A stretch of DNA of 64,000 bases, taken from the NCBI GenBank assembly GCA_001949185.1, contig BDGG01000003.1, positions 1,276,725 to 1,340,724 of the forward strand. Reading direction: 5' to 3'. Position 1 is the stretch's first letter; the number at the start of each line of letters is the position of its first letter. The position numbers and the translations under genes are program-made. This document shows positions 11,710 to 22,266 of this stretch, in pieces. The DNA is from Ramazzottius varieornatus. Taxonomy: Eukaryota > Tardigrada > Eutardigrada > Parachela > Ramazzottiidae. The notes under the pieces were generated by a model. It made no database searches. It was given only the letters and a program-made list of their open reading frames with translations, and was not told the origin of the DNA.

Positions 11710-12946
11710 ATGTGGTTCTTGAATCCACGAAGCAGCCTCGAGGACCTCGGCAAGGTTCTCTTCTGGAAGGCCTTAATGGCCGAGTTTATCGGCACCGGGT
11801 TCCTGGTCTTCGTCGGCTGTGCTTCGGCCGTCACCTCCACTCCAAGCGCCAACACCGATGCCTTTGTGACACGCGTAGCCCTGACCTTCGGGCTGACCGT
11901 TGCTACCATGGTATGGGCCATATGCCACGTCAGTGGCGGACACATCAACCCAGCTGTCACCTTGGCCTTCCTCATCACGCGCAAGATCAGTCTGTTGCGG
12001 GCGTTACTGTACTGGGTCTTCCAGTGTTCCGGTGCTGTAGCCGGTGCCGCCCTGTTGTACGCTTCGGTAACTGACCCCATCCGGGCGGGAGGATTCGGAT
12101 GTAACGGAATACGAGATAGCAAGGAGGTGCTGATTGTGACCGGTACTCAGGGAATTTTGATCGAAGCGCTGATCACTTTTGTGCTGATCTTTACGGTATT
12201 TGCCACTTGTGACGGAAAACGATCACCACAAGCTGGATCGGGCCCTCTGGCTATCGGTATTGCTGTACTCATCTGCCATCTTGCCGTGGTAAGTATTTCA
12301 GAAGTTCAACAGTTTATTAAATTGCAAAATAGTGGTGGAAAAATGGCACGTTACTCATTCAGTCCCAAACCAACGAAGGGTGCCATTCGTCTTCGATGAT
12401 GCCTAGTGGACCTTGAAAAGTTTTTCGGCTGTCTGCGACACGATGAAACTGGACCCGACCGGGGCAGTATTCTTATTCCCGCGATCTCGATAACATCCCA
12501 GTGCTTTACGCCAAATATAACGAATCATTGGTTACAGATTCCGCTGACTGGGTCTTCAATGAACCCAGCCCGTTCGCTGGGACCGGCGGTTCTTCGTGGG
12601 GCTCATTGCTGGACTGATCATTACGTGAGTACTGAGTGATAAAAGTCGACAGATCGGTCAACCATCCACACTGGTTATACCCTCTTTTACAATAACTTAC
12701 TGCCGAGCTTTTGCTCACGATAGAAAATAACTTTTGAAGGTATACTGGATTGGTCCTATGGCTGGTGGCGCCATCGCCGGTCTCCTCTACGATCTGATCT
12801 TTGCCGCTGATGCCAGCTTAAGGAAACTCGGAGACTGCACCAGCTCGGACGAATACGATCCCGAGGACGAGCACGACGCTGATGGCAAACGCCCTGTAAA
12901 TTCTCCCTCCACCGTTAGCGGTTCCCTGTCCGCTTCTTATTTCTAA
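11710..12946 (+). CDS. Aquaporin (major intrinsic protein family)
   Basis: Exons 11710-12288, 12538-12624 and 12740-12946, all in phase 0, give 290 residues. Six hydrophobic segments and both pore half-helices are visible: GGHINPAVT (about residue 80) and [11 protein letters not shown] (about residue 200). [16 protein letters not shown] is the usual first helix. The Arg after the second NPA is the selectivity-filter Arg; HW-type flanking residues are replaced by CWTDHY before VYWIGP. Length and motifs fit the classical water-channel (AQP1/4-like) group, not the aquaglyceroporins, which carry NPARD and extra loops. The C-terminal tail is about 45 residues, acidic ([15 protein letters not shown]) and Ser-rich, so it is likely a regulatory or trafficking tail. 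Substrate selectivity is inferred, not shown. Confidence 0.9.
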
Positions 12947-13516
12947 CCCAAACCTAACCCAACTCACCCTTATAATTTAACCCTTTACAGCCTGCTCGTG
13001 TTTGAGTTCTCCTTGTAAACACCTTCCCTCCACCACGCAGGTCTCTGCTATCATGCGACCTTGGAGTCTGGAACGAACAGATGGCAAGCCGAGTTTAACA
13101 CCGAAACTTTTTTCCATTTACAGCCGACCGTCAGAGTTCCGTTTTCGTGTTCGTGTTCGTGTTCGTGTTTGTCCAGTATATTTGCCTTCTGGACCTGGTT
13201 TGCACTTTTTTCCCGGTTTGATGATTTGCATTTCTGTCGATTATTCTTTGCTCAATTGGTGCTCAACTCATGATGGCTGTATGAAACTTTCGCTCTCCTC
13301 GACTCCGGAAAACGCTAAAACCAACAGGGCTCCACCCAGACGCGATATGTTTGTTGAGGTCTTGCAAGATTGATTTTTGGCATGGGAATTTTACCAAGGA
13401 TTGATAAGAACGCAGACGCAACGTAAGACTTCGAGAACAAAAGGTGAACGGCAAAATTATGATAATTATGTCTTATCAGAAATTTGTCAATTATCGACAA
13501 GGTCGGGAAAGGTCGG
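12947..13516. other. Intergenic between aquaporin and lipase
   Basis: This is a tail-to-tail interval. It begins with a C-rich run (ACCCAAACCTAACCC) and has a TCGTGT-type short tandem repeat near 13145-13165. It should contain both polyadenylation regions. No gene was seen. Confidence 0.5.
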
Positions 13517-16113
13517 TTATGTTTGCCGGGTACATACAACGTTTTTGCCAGACTGAACCTTGTTCGTGCTGGCAATGTACGGAACTGTCTTCTCATCCAC
13601 ATCTGTCAATGTGATATTGCTTTCGATCCAGATGTAGCTTGAGCCCCACCAGTTGCCCGGGTTCAGGTTCGAACTTTGATCCACCCAGGTAAAATACAAG
13701 GAATGGATGAAGCCCAAGCTCTCAGCAGGGGACTCAAAGACGAAGCTGTATTTCTCGCCAGGGTTGAGATATATCCAGCTATCATAAACATGTACACTTT
13801 AACTGTCATCCCCCGATCAAAATATCCCACATGCCAATTGGGGGCTGCTGCTCACTTTGCCGTCAACTGGCTTTTCTTCTGTCCATGTGTTCCAATTAGA
13901 GTAACGTAGACCAAGGCCGGTTTCTGCAAGAAGTTGTAACGGTTTCTAATTTTTCGCGGTAAAGTCCTAGCGTCCTCTGCTGTAGAGATGTAATAAACGA
14001 GAGACCGTACAACGGTACATACCACGTACATACCCTCTTTGAATCATTGTCTTTCGTCTTGTTTTGAATTTGGAATGTGATTCTGTGCGGAGTCACTGGA
14101 AACACGTATTCTAGCCAAAAATCGATGTCTTGTCAGAAGATCAGACTTCAACTTACGGCAGTACGGTGTTTCCCCGGTAGTGAGGCTGAAGTACGATTTC
14201 TGCCTTTCTGAGTTCGTCACTAGCGACTGCTCGACGTGGAAACCCAGCTCTGCACACTTATTGTTTTCGCAGGAAAAACATTTACCAGCTTGGAACTGCA
14301 GAGGCAAGATGCAAAACATTCGAGGAGCAAATCTAGCATTGAAACTGCGCTAAATGTCTTACATTGGCGTAGGTGTCGCACTCGTAAGAGGTGATGTTGC
14401 ATCCTTCATCGTTAATGCTCTCGTAGAAGAGAACAGGAGCTCGTCCGTGACTGCAACCCATAGCTCCACGAGCCCATGCCTCGTCACCAGAAGCTTCGAC
14501 TTCTTTCCCGATGATCTCCTCCACCATCTCTGCATACACAAGACAACAGCAGCGTAAAAAAATTCTCGAAGGTTTCGAGCCCGTCTTTGTACTGTTCGTT
14601 TCAAGCAGCAGAACTTACTCCAGTCGATCGGAAGTGCCAGTGGGTCTTCTCGTCCCTCCACAACTTGATCCAGAAAGCTGCCAGTACATGGAAACATGAA
14701 TCGCTTGAGTACAGTACGTGAGAACGGCCCTTCCACTTACGCTCTGTGTCCGCCACATCCTGGTTGCCGTACACCGCCATTCGGGTAAAAATCTGCGAAC
14801 GACACAGCAGGTTATTCCGCATCCGTTAGACTAGAGAGAAACACCGTGTAGGTCTATTCGGTCTATTCGTTGAGAATGATTGGTCGATACGTACTGAGAT
14901 GACCCATCGGTAGCTCTGCACCGAAAGCGCTACTTGTGATACTTCCGGCATCCGTGACAATCTACGAGCAGCCGGGCACTGGAAATGCGTCACTCCGCTG
15001 AGAGAACATCTGTCATAAAATTTGGACTGTGTACCGTATCGACGAAGCGAGCGTCGGTCGGGTCAAGTCGCACTCTTATTCCCAAGTTTTCAAAGTAGAG
15101 TCCAGCGGGATCCAAGCCAGTTATGCGACCCAGTCTGATTCTTCTGTTGTTTAATTCTTCTCCAGCGTATCCAGATATATGAGCACCAAGGCTGTGGCCC
15201 ATGAAGTGGACATTCTGGGGCGCAACATTCTCGACTTTCACCAAGTGCTCGACGAGGCGACCGGCGTGGGTTCCTACTAGCCGAGTATTAGCCGTTGCTT
15301 GATAATACGGTGCGCGATTTCCGTCGGCTGTAGGGATTAGAAAAACGTCAAGGTTTCTTGGGAGACTTGGTTCCTAATCCAACGGATACCACTTACACCA
15401 GTCAACGCGGATGACGTTGCATTCTTCATGTTGGAGAAGTTCTCGAAGTGTGCTCTAAAACGACAACATTGAATAGATGTGGTGGATAAGCGAACATTAT
15501 CCTCATTAGCGCAACACTCGTAAGGCTACGGTACATACCGTCCATGTGTCAGAAGTGAAAACGTCGAGGAACCCGTGAATCAAGACATAGGTGTTCTTGC
15601 TGGCATCGAAGTTGGAGTCCTTGATGGTTTCTGGGCGGTAAGAACTGATGACTTGTGAAACTTGGGGATTCCGGCGGGTGTTCAGGTGGTACTTGATCTT
15701 GTCTCGTAACGTACAGTCGGGTGTAGAAGTAATCGGCCTACAAGAACGTATATGATATAAATTGCTCCCAATGAAAAGGTTCGCCTTCCGTGGCACAGCG
15801 TACCTGTGCAATATATGCCAGAAATCACCACCGGAATCGTAACACCCCAGATCACTGCAGCAGACATTGCTACCTGTAAGAGGTTTCTACTGTAGCTGGA
15901 ACGTAGAACCTGAATTCACATTCTCAAGCGCATGACCACGGAATTTTCCAACATACTACGCGTCATGAGCGGTGCATCATACTGAGCCACAGCGTTTTCC
16001 TCTCGGCCATTCTTCAATCCAGCCACGCGGTTCCTCGTTGGAGTCGCCGAAGCCACACAGGTAACCAAACCCAAAGTCACCGTTGCGGCAAAGATCATTA
16101 GACTAACGGCCAT
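13517..16113 (-). CDS. Pancreatic-type triacylglycerol lipase with C-terminal PLAT domain
   Basis: Thirteen exons run from 16113 to 13517 (16113-15960, 15873-15804, 15737-15539, 15454-15397, 15327-15035, 14961-14895, 14792-14741, 14677-14619, 14529-14363, 14295-14157, 14110-14034, 13923-13856, 13778-13517). Every phase agrees, giving 554 residues. A signal peptide (MAVSLMIFAATVTLGLVTC) is followed by the lipase domain. The nucleophile elbow is GHSLG, the catalytic Asp lies in TGLDPAG, and the catalytic His is in GCSH. The fold landmarks VLIHGF (oxyanion region) and NFYPNGGVRQPGC are present. The cysteine-rich CFSC...C segment leads into a PLAT/C2-like domain (YVFPVTPHRITFQIQN onward). All catalytic residues are present, so an active secreted digestive or phospho/triacylglycerol lipase is likely. 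Substrate preference cannot be read. A TATA box lies 111 bases upstream of the ATG. Confidence 0.93.
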
Positions 16114-16223
16114 ATTGGAAAGTTCCGTAAATGCTGATTTCCGGAAAGAACCTTCACTGTCAAGTTCGGCGAAGGAAACTAAAGGATGATGTCCGTCACA
16201 CCTTCTCACCTTGCGGATCAAGA

Positions 16224-16230
16224 TTTTATA
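16224..16230 (-). promoter_or_regulatory. TATA box of the lipase gene
   Basis: On the minus strand the sequence reads cacTATAAAATC. It ends 111 bases upstream of the lipase ATG at 16113, a distance suiting a short 5' UTR. Position and match are the only evidence. Confidence 0.45.
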
Positions 16231-16518
16231 GTGACACAGTATTCACTGTGTCGTGCGGCGACCCTGGTGTTGGCTGGTACCATCTTTCAAGCAAATTTGC
16301 TTTCGGTCCTTTGCGTTATTTCACCGCCATTGTACTCTTATCTGTCTCAAGAAAAGACCTTGCAATCATTTGGTCTTGACCATGATTATCAGGCGGCACA
16401 TGCCTTAATGTAAATAACTTTTCTGCGTTAGGTTGTCTCATGTTATCAGGAACATCAGACAGTATGCGGTTAGCCAGCACGCCTGACTGCTAAGGATACA
16501 ATTAGGAAGGAGAACCAG

Positions 16519-16718
16519 TACACGCACGACGAGAAAATATGGGACAGTGAAATTTATGGCCCAGGCGGGAAGGACGGCAAAAGGGAAATTTAACCGTAGA
16601 AAAGTGTTGAAAAGTACATTCGTGTGAATGAGTCGCGTAGGTACGAGCTTCCGTACCGCCGCAGCGAAAAGGCCTGGTCCATAATTCTTACTGGCCCATA
16701 GTTTTCATCGTGCGTGTA
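16519..16718. mobile_element. MITE, family TACACGMACGAYG, copy A
   Basis: The element starts TACACGCACGACGAGAAAAT and ends with the near reverse complement TTTTCATCGTGCGTGTA. Both arms continue as GGGACAGT.../...ACTGGCCCATA. It is 200 bases long and has no coding capacity. The interior shares a block with copy B at 40354-40536 in opposite orientation. The ends begin and finish with TA, so a TA target duplication is possible. Confidence 0.7.
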
Positions 16719-17427
16719 TGGATTTCTTATCACTTGCTACCAACAGGGCTAGACTTCTAAGAGGTATGATTGATTATGTCGAGGTACCGCGACTGCAAAT
16801 TAAAAGCAACCAGAATTCCAGCATTTACAGGTATAGCGCATATAACTTATGTTTCCATTGTTTGACAAATACATGAAGAAATCACCGTTCATAAAGTGTG
16901 GTTTCCTGATTGAGTTATCGAGTTCTCAGATGGAACTGAATGAGTCAGTTATTGCAGCAAGCATTACAGACGTGTTGCGCTAATTTTCTCTCATGTCTTC
17001 GACTTTGGTTACACGAACAAACGAGCGTTGTCCGTTGGACTTCAAATTTGATTTAAAATGCAGTTAACTTGGCTGCTTTAGCCTTTATCAAAAGTCAGAG
17101 CGATGCAAACTGAAATCTCTGACTATGGAACTGTAATTAAAATCCAGCACGAGCTAGAGCTAGTCGCTGTCGGAATATGCATTATGGACGATTAGCTCGA
17201 AAATAGTTTGCTGCACTCTATGCCGTCCATCTATCCCGGATGTAAATTCTTTCGAGATCTTCGACCGTCGTACCGTCATTTGCTTTCATGAATAAGCTTC
17301 TTGGCCAGAACATTATAAGTCATCTATATTTTTATCAAGAGCATCATATAGGTCGTAGTGGTTGAAGGCTAGTCCTTGCTGGAATATACACTGAGCGCCG
17401 AATCCGAGTTTATTCTTACATGTCAAC

Positions 17428-20352
17428 ATGCACTTTATCCTCTCGATTATCCTCGCGTTCACCTCACTGCTTCAGTGTCAAGTCCATGGTAGCACATTTG
17501 AAGAGTTCCAGCCGGCATGGAGAGAATACCTAGAAAAATCTGGACTTGGACGTTCTCAGTACGCGAAGCAAGGTACGCGTAGTTTGGTGCAATGCTGTTC
17601 GGTACACACTTTAGACCATAAGAATATAATTTTATCGTCACAGCTGACATCTTCATCAACCCACAACCATCGTCCAACAGTCTTTCACTCATCCCTGCTG
17701 TTGGTGGCGTCATTACATCAGAAGTGACTTGTGGTAAAGACAACCGAAACTTCTGCACCTACCCGGAACTTCCATTCGTAAGTCTCGCAACCTATGAAAT
17801 CCATGGAAAACACATGGCGTCAAACATGCTCAAAGTTTCGCTCTATCCCAGATTGAGTCCCTGAATGTTCCTGCCGTATTGGCCAACCCCAATCGATTAA
17901 ACAGACTGCCCAGCGGGAAGTGTCCAGTCGGATACACCAAGTTCCCCACCTTTGACTGTCTGAATATTGCGGCTGCTTTTATTGAGGTCAGCTGTTGTGT
18001 CTATGTAAGTATTTCTCTTCGTTTGAAGCAGAAGGCAGTCTACCGTATCCAGACTTTCCGAATTGAAGCCGATTTATTTTTATGCTCGTAGAATTCTCCC
18101 CCTGTTACTTTGGCGGATTACTGCAGCAAAAGAACTCAGCTATTATTCACAGCGTCTTTTGAACTATGTGACGGTCGAAGTTTTCTCATTGCCGGTAATT
18201 ATCTGTCAACAACACATCACTTTGTTTGCAAATTATGCAATGACAACACGTGGGCGCGAATGCTAACCGGAACAACGATCTACAGGGTCAAATGCTTGGC
18301 AGGTCAACGACAACTTCAAGATCCTCGGCGGACCATACAGTCTCAGTGTCCTGACCGGCGGGACCGTCTCCGGTGGCGTGGACTCAGCTTTTGTGGACTC
18401 GTCATGCAATGTTGGCTTCTTTCAGGTAGATGAGGAAGTTTGCAAACTAAGTAAAGCATCGACCAATGTATCATATACTGTACTGCAGTGGTCCCAGCTT
18501 AACGGTCATAAACGATGTGAATAATGTTATCTGCGTAGCGGAGAGCGGTGCCCAAGCGGGCATTATTCATTGTTCACGTAGTTTGGTGCACGTTAAATTA
18601 GGAGCACTGCAGTAATATTTTCGATAAAAATTAAATTCTTGCAGGGCACAGCTCTGAAATGGATGAATTTTCCGGGGAAAACGGCTAGCGCCAACAAGCA
18701 GCTAACCGATGTTCTTGGGCCGCTGTCGTCGGCCAACTGCGGTGCTGGCGCCCTCTCGTGCGTCCCTACCAAGGTTAACTTCGCAGTGTGTCCGAACGCG
18801 GGCTCCTTCTGCCTTATCAGCGTCGCTCTTGCCAGCAACCTGCCCACGGTCAACCGTAAGTGCAGCAATAGGTTAATAAACAGGAACAGAAGTTTTTTCG
18901 GAGAAGTCCCAGCTTGTTTGAAGATATTCATCTACGTCGGTCCGATTAGAGGCTGCCGTGAACCGTGGAAGTGAAAGTAAACTGTGGAATTTCGTCCACA
19001 AAACTGAACAATCAACTTTCTTCGGACAGATTGAAGATTCTTGGTAATCCTGGCGTTCTGCGATCAGCGATTTGAAACGCGTTTTTCTTCTTGCAGGCAT
19101 GTTTTTCGTAACGCCCGGTTTCAGCTCCTTTGTCCTCACCGGTGTCAATCAGCCAGGCATAGCTGTCAACAACATCAACGATCTCCAAAATCGCTTCTCT
19201 AGTTTCATCTCCGCGACTTACATCAAGAGCACCAACCGTCTTGCATTTGTTGATGGCAACAACGACGTATACTATTATGACACCACTGGAAAGGTATCCG
19301 TCACTCGGAAGTCCCGTTAAGACTTTTCCCCCGCGCTTTCTTTCATAATTACCACATGACGCCTCGTTTTCCACAATCCTCTCAGGATATATTTATCTCA
19401 ACTTTATACTCACCCATGTGTTTCCATGCAGCTCCTCTCCGGCCCCACCAACCTCTTCGACCTCTTTGGCACCTGTGGTTTTGTTGGAAGCAACCAAGCT
19501 CCCATTATCTACATTCCTTACCCCATCGCTCCCATCTTCGCCAATGGTACTCCTGTGTATGGCAACGACCCTGCCTACCAAAACTACTCTCCTCCTTCGC
19601 CTAACATAGTCTCATATCTACCACCTCCGCCACCTCCACAAAACCAAGGCTACGACAACTACCCAGTAAACTACCGAGCAGCAACCACTGCTCCTCCTAC
19701 ATACAACCCGCCACCACCACCTCAATACCAAGCGCCGCCACCTCAACAGTACCAAGCACCTCAGCCACAATATCCGCTACCACCACCACCTCAGTACCAA
19801 ACGCCGTCCCCTATGGTGTACCAAACGCCAGCGCCACCAGTTTACCGCCCTCCTGCCCCAACATACCCTCCAACATATTCCCCGGCACCACCTGTATACC
19901 AGACACCAGCTCCGCAATACGCTCCACCGACACAGTACTCTCCACCTCCTGCTCCAGCCCCAGCCCCGCAGTACGGGCTTTACTTTTCTTCACCCCGTGC
20001 AGTTGCAGCCACACCATCAGCTCAACCGAAAGACGCACTTAGCGTAACTCCAGCAGCGAACTCTGCAAAGCTGCAGGTTGTAATAGCGGAATCTCCCATA
20101 ACGATCGATCCTTCAGTAATGGATAAAGGATTGCAGAACGTGAACCCTACAGCGCCACCTGCATCTCAGGATCCCCCACAAGGACCACCCATAAGACCGC
20201 GACCAGAAATCAACCAGAAAACGCGAGATGAAACGATGTTTGTACCACCCTTCAAGGCACCAAAACATGAGTTCTTTGATGTGTCAGCTTTTGTTAGAAA
20301 AGGCGACATCGAAAAATTTCAACCCGTGGTCCGCGAAGTGAAACTTGTTTAA
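17428..20352 (+). CDS. Secreted orphan with hemopexin-like segments and proline-rich tail
   Basis: Eight exons, 17428-17572, 17644-17777, 17853-17996, 18092-18194, 18286-18425, 18645-18855, 19097-19293 and 19432-20352, join in phase to 664 residues. The first 21 residues are a signal peptide (MHFILSIILAFTSLLQCQVHG). Residues about 50-390 form a Cys-containing region. Segments such as VDSAFVDSSCNVGFFQG and FISATYIKSTNRLAFVDG, each followed by a W/YY motif, resemble hemopexin blades, but similarity is weak and the assignment is tentative. From about residue 400 the protein is built of repeats of the type PPPQYQAP, PVYQTPAP and PTYPP, encoded in one long last exon, then a charged C-terminus. Pro/Tyr/Gln-rich tails of this kind occur in cuticle, matrix and adhesive proteins. 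A matrix or cuticle role is inference. The small Cys-rich gene ends 102 bases downstream on the other strand. Confidence 0.8.
19600..19975 (+). repeat. Degenerate tandem repeats encoding Pro/Tyr/Gln-rich tail
   Basis: The coding sequence cycles CCACCACCxCAGTACCAA-like units about every 24 to 36 bases with variable length. They encode PPPQYQAP and PVYQTPAP motifs. Length variation between individuals would be expected. Confidence 0.65.
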
Positions 20353-20454
20353 AGCTATTTTCCATCTCTTGAGAATCTAAACTCATTAAACTTCACTCGA
20401 AGTAACAGCCTCATTTTTGGAGACAAACCCAGTACAGAGAGAGCTTTTAGAAGT

Positions 20455-21083
20455 TCATAAAGCGTCGCCATCTGGCCAAAAAACGTCACAGTAACCAAAC
20501 TTCCCAGGAGGGTTAGCGCAGTTGGCAGAAGGTCGGCACGCTGGTTCTTCCAAGTTCAAGGTATCCGATGCTTGATCTAGTCCAGAATAACTCAGTTCGT
20601 CCGCGGCGAAGCGTATCGGCCCTTCACAATCCAGCACGCCATCGCATCCCTAGTCAAGGTTGGTATCGTGAGACTGAAATTCATATGATTGCCTTCGTGG
20701 ACTTATAAAATTTCTTGAAAGAGCTTGTTACTGCCGAAATGACGTGCATGGACAGATATCCTCATTCCCGAAAGCTCACCCAAAACGCAAGGGCGTCGTC
20801 GTTGGTGTCAGCTACGCATACACAGTGGCCGTTACTGCAAATTTCTCCAGGATCTTCACACGCGAGGGTACTGCTGCATTTCGTGCCGACTTCAGCTTCT
20901 AGGTCTCTCGGCGGCGACTGCGTCGGTAATCCTGTCACGGTATTCCATGTTTAAAACACGTACGTCACAAGAAACCAGTAGCCGAAAGAGAAATCTGAAT
21001 TTTGGCTTACCGTTTACGTTTAAATACCCACTGGAGCATAAGATGACTGTCAGAATTTGCGCTGCGGCAACGGCGAAAATCAT
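20455..21083 (-). CDS. Small Cys-rich secreted protein (EB-like plus LDLa-like segments)
   Basis: Exons 21083-21011, 20931-20780 and 20649-20455 join in phase to 139 residues. The first exon encodes a signal peptide (MIFAVAAAQILTVILCSSG). Exon 2 has CSSTLACEDPGEICSNGHCVCV, the spacing of an EB (or EGF-like) module. Exon 3 opens GCDGVLDCEG...AADE, reminiscent of the calcium-binding half of an LDL-receptor class A repeat, and continues with CRPSANCANPPGKFGYC. No enzyme motif is present. An extracellular binding or structural role is likely; both domain calls are tentative. A short extra exon near 20730-20758 was considered but breaks phase. A TATA box sits about 95 bases upstream. Confidence 0.65.
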
Positions 21084-21172
21084 ATTGGAAGCAAAAACAT
21101 CTAGCTGAATGACCAAAGTTGATAGAGGGAAGAATATTGCAAGCTCTACCAGAATGCATCTTCTCCTCTCTC

Positions 21173-21180
21173 CTTTATAT
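21173..21180 (-). promoter_or_regulatory. TATA box of the small Cys-rich gene
   Basis: The minus strand reads gATATAAAGG about 95 bases before the ATG at 21083. It supports that start codon. Evidence is position and sequence only. Confidence 0.45.
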
Positions 21181-21315
21181 CGACGTTTCTTTGCTAAAGT
21201 CTCAAAAAAATGGTCCACTGTGCCGACATGCAGGTTTCGTAACTTCTTACGAAACTTTGTGACATGGGCTTGCTCGCTGACTACAGTACTTATGTAAATC
21301 GACACTGAAACTTTT

Positions 21316-21920
21316 TCACAGATGTTCTACGCGAAGATCGTCCACGTCAGCACTCCTAACTGCGTTATGAACTTCAATGTCACTGTCCGGAACCAACATG
21401 GTTGAGTAATCCCTTTCTTGGGCACATGTGTGTGTTACCGGTCGTGTTACGGTTATGTGAAGTGTCAAAACATTTCCTTCGTTGAAAGAAAAATGATACA
21501 TTCCGACTGCGCCTGGTGTTCGCAAATACTTGTCGGTGAAACCCTTTACTGTCTGAAATTAAGCTGCCACTTTAATGCGGTGTGATTTGAGTGAAAACAT
21601 CAAAAATTCATCCGTCTGAGCATTTTGATTTTGTCTGACGAAGTTCTTTCTGCTATTGAAACAAGAAAAGTCTCTCCCGATTAGAACTTTCGCTGGCTAA
21701 TACGCAGTCTCGATTAATTTTGAACTAGTTAGGAAGTCTTGATTTCTAGATAGACAGCTACTATAATACCTCTTACAGAATATTCTCCTCGAAATGAGCG
21801 TCATCGAAATACTCTTTCAATTTGATGGGTGGCTGCGCGTATCTGTGTCGCATTCGAACATTCTTCGTACTGTCATACAGCATGATATTGGTGGTTTTCA
21901 CAACGCATCGGCACACATGC
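21316..21920 (-). other. Possible unresolved gene, two candidate exons
   Basis: On the minus strand, 21552-21316 is an open exon-like frame of 78 codons after a good TTTCAG acceptor, ending at a stop. It includes AVGMYHFSFNEGNVLTLHI and a Cys. A second open stretch, about 21920-21777, ends at a good CTGTAAG donor and reads ...NIMLYDSTKNVRMRHRYAQ.... The two cannot be joined in phase as drawn and no start or family was recognised. They may be parts of one secreted-protein gene or chance frames. Confidence 0.25.
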
Positions 21921-22266
21921 GCGCGGGGCAGACAGGAAGCTCTTCATACATCACATTCGCTCTCACTGATGTACGCTTTCACATCGCTTTACCAGATCTC
22001 CACCGCCTTATCCTTTCCGGTTCCTCGAAAGCAGGAGCTTTAATTCAGCCTTGCATGTCAACAGTACATCTGTGACCTGCATTGGTACGTGACAGTACAC
22101 GCAGGTGTAAAACTTCATCCTGTTATTTTTATGGTCCAAAACTCGTAATCAAGGATAACTCAGATTGAAATTTTTGTCTCTAGCTTCTTCGGTTTTTGGT
22201 GTCAGTCGCTTTCCTGTACCATTTCAAACAGCTGGCCATTGCCACGGAGTTTTCGCTAAGTTCACC

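Larger units (their letters stand above)
16114..17427. other. Divergent intergenic region, lipase and orphan gene
   Basis: About 1.3 kb between two start codons on opposite strands. It carries the lipase TATA box and a 200-base MITE at 16519-16718. No open frame was supported. Confidence 0.6.

Noticed and set aside
12944-13000. C-rich run resembling telomere repeats (CCTAACCC)
   Set aside because: Only two imperfect units just after the aquaporin stop; not an array.
15682-15867. ATG at 15867 with hydrophobic start as an alternative lipase N-terminus
   Set aside because: That frame does not join downstream in phase. The frame giving SNVCCSDLGCYDSGGDFW fits both neighbouring exons and the lipase family.
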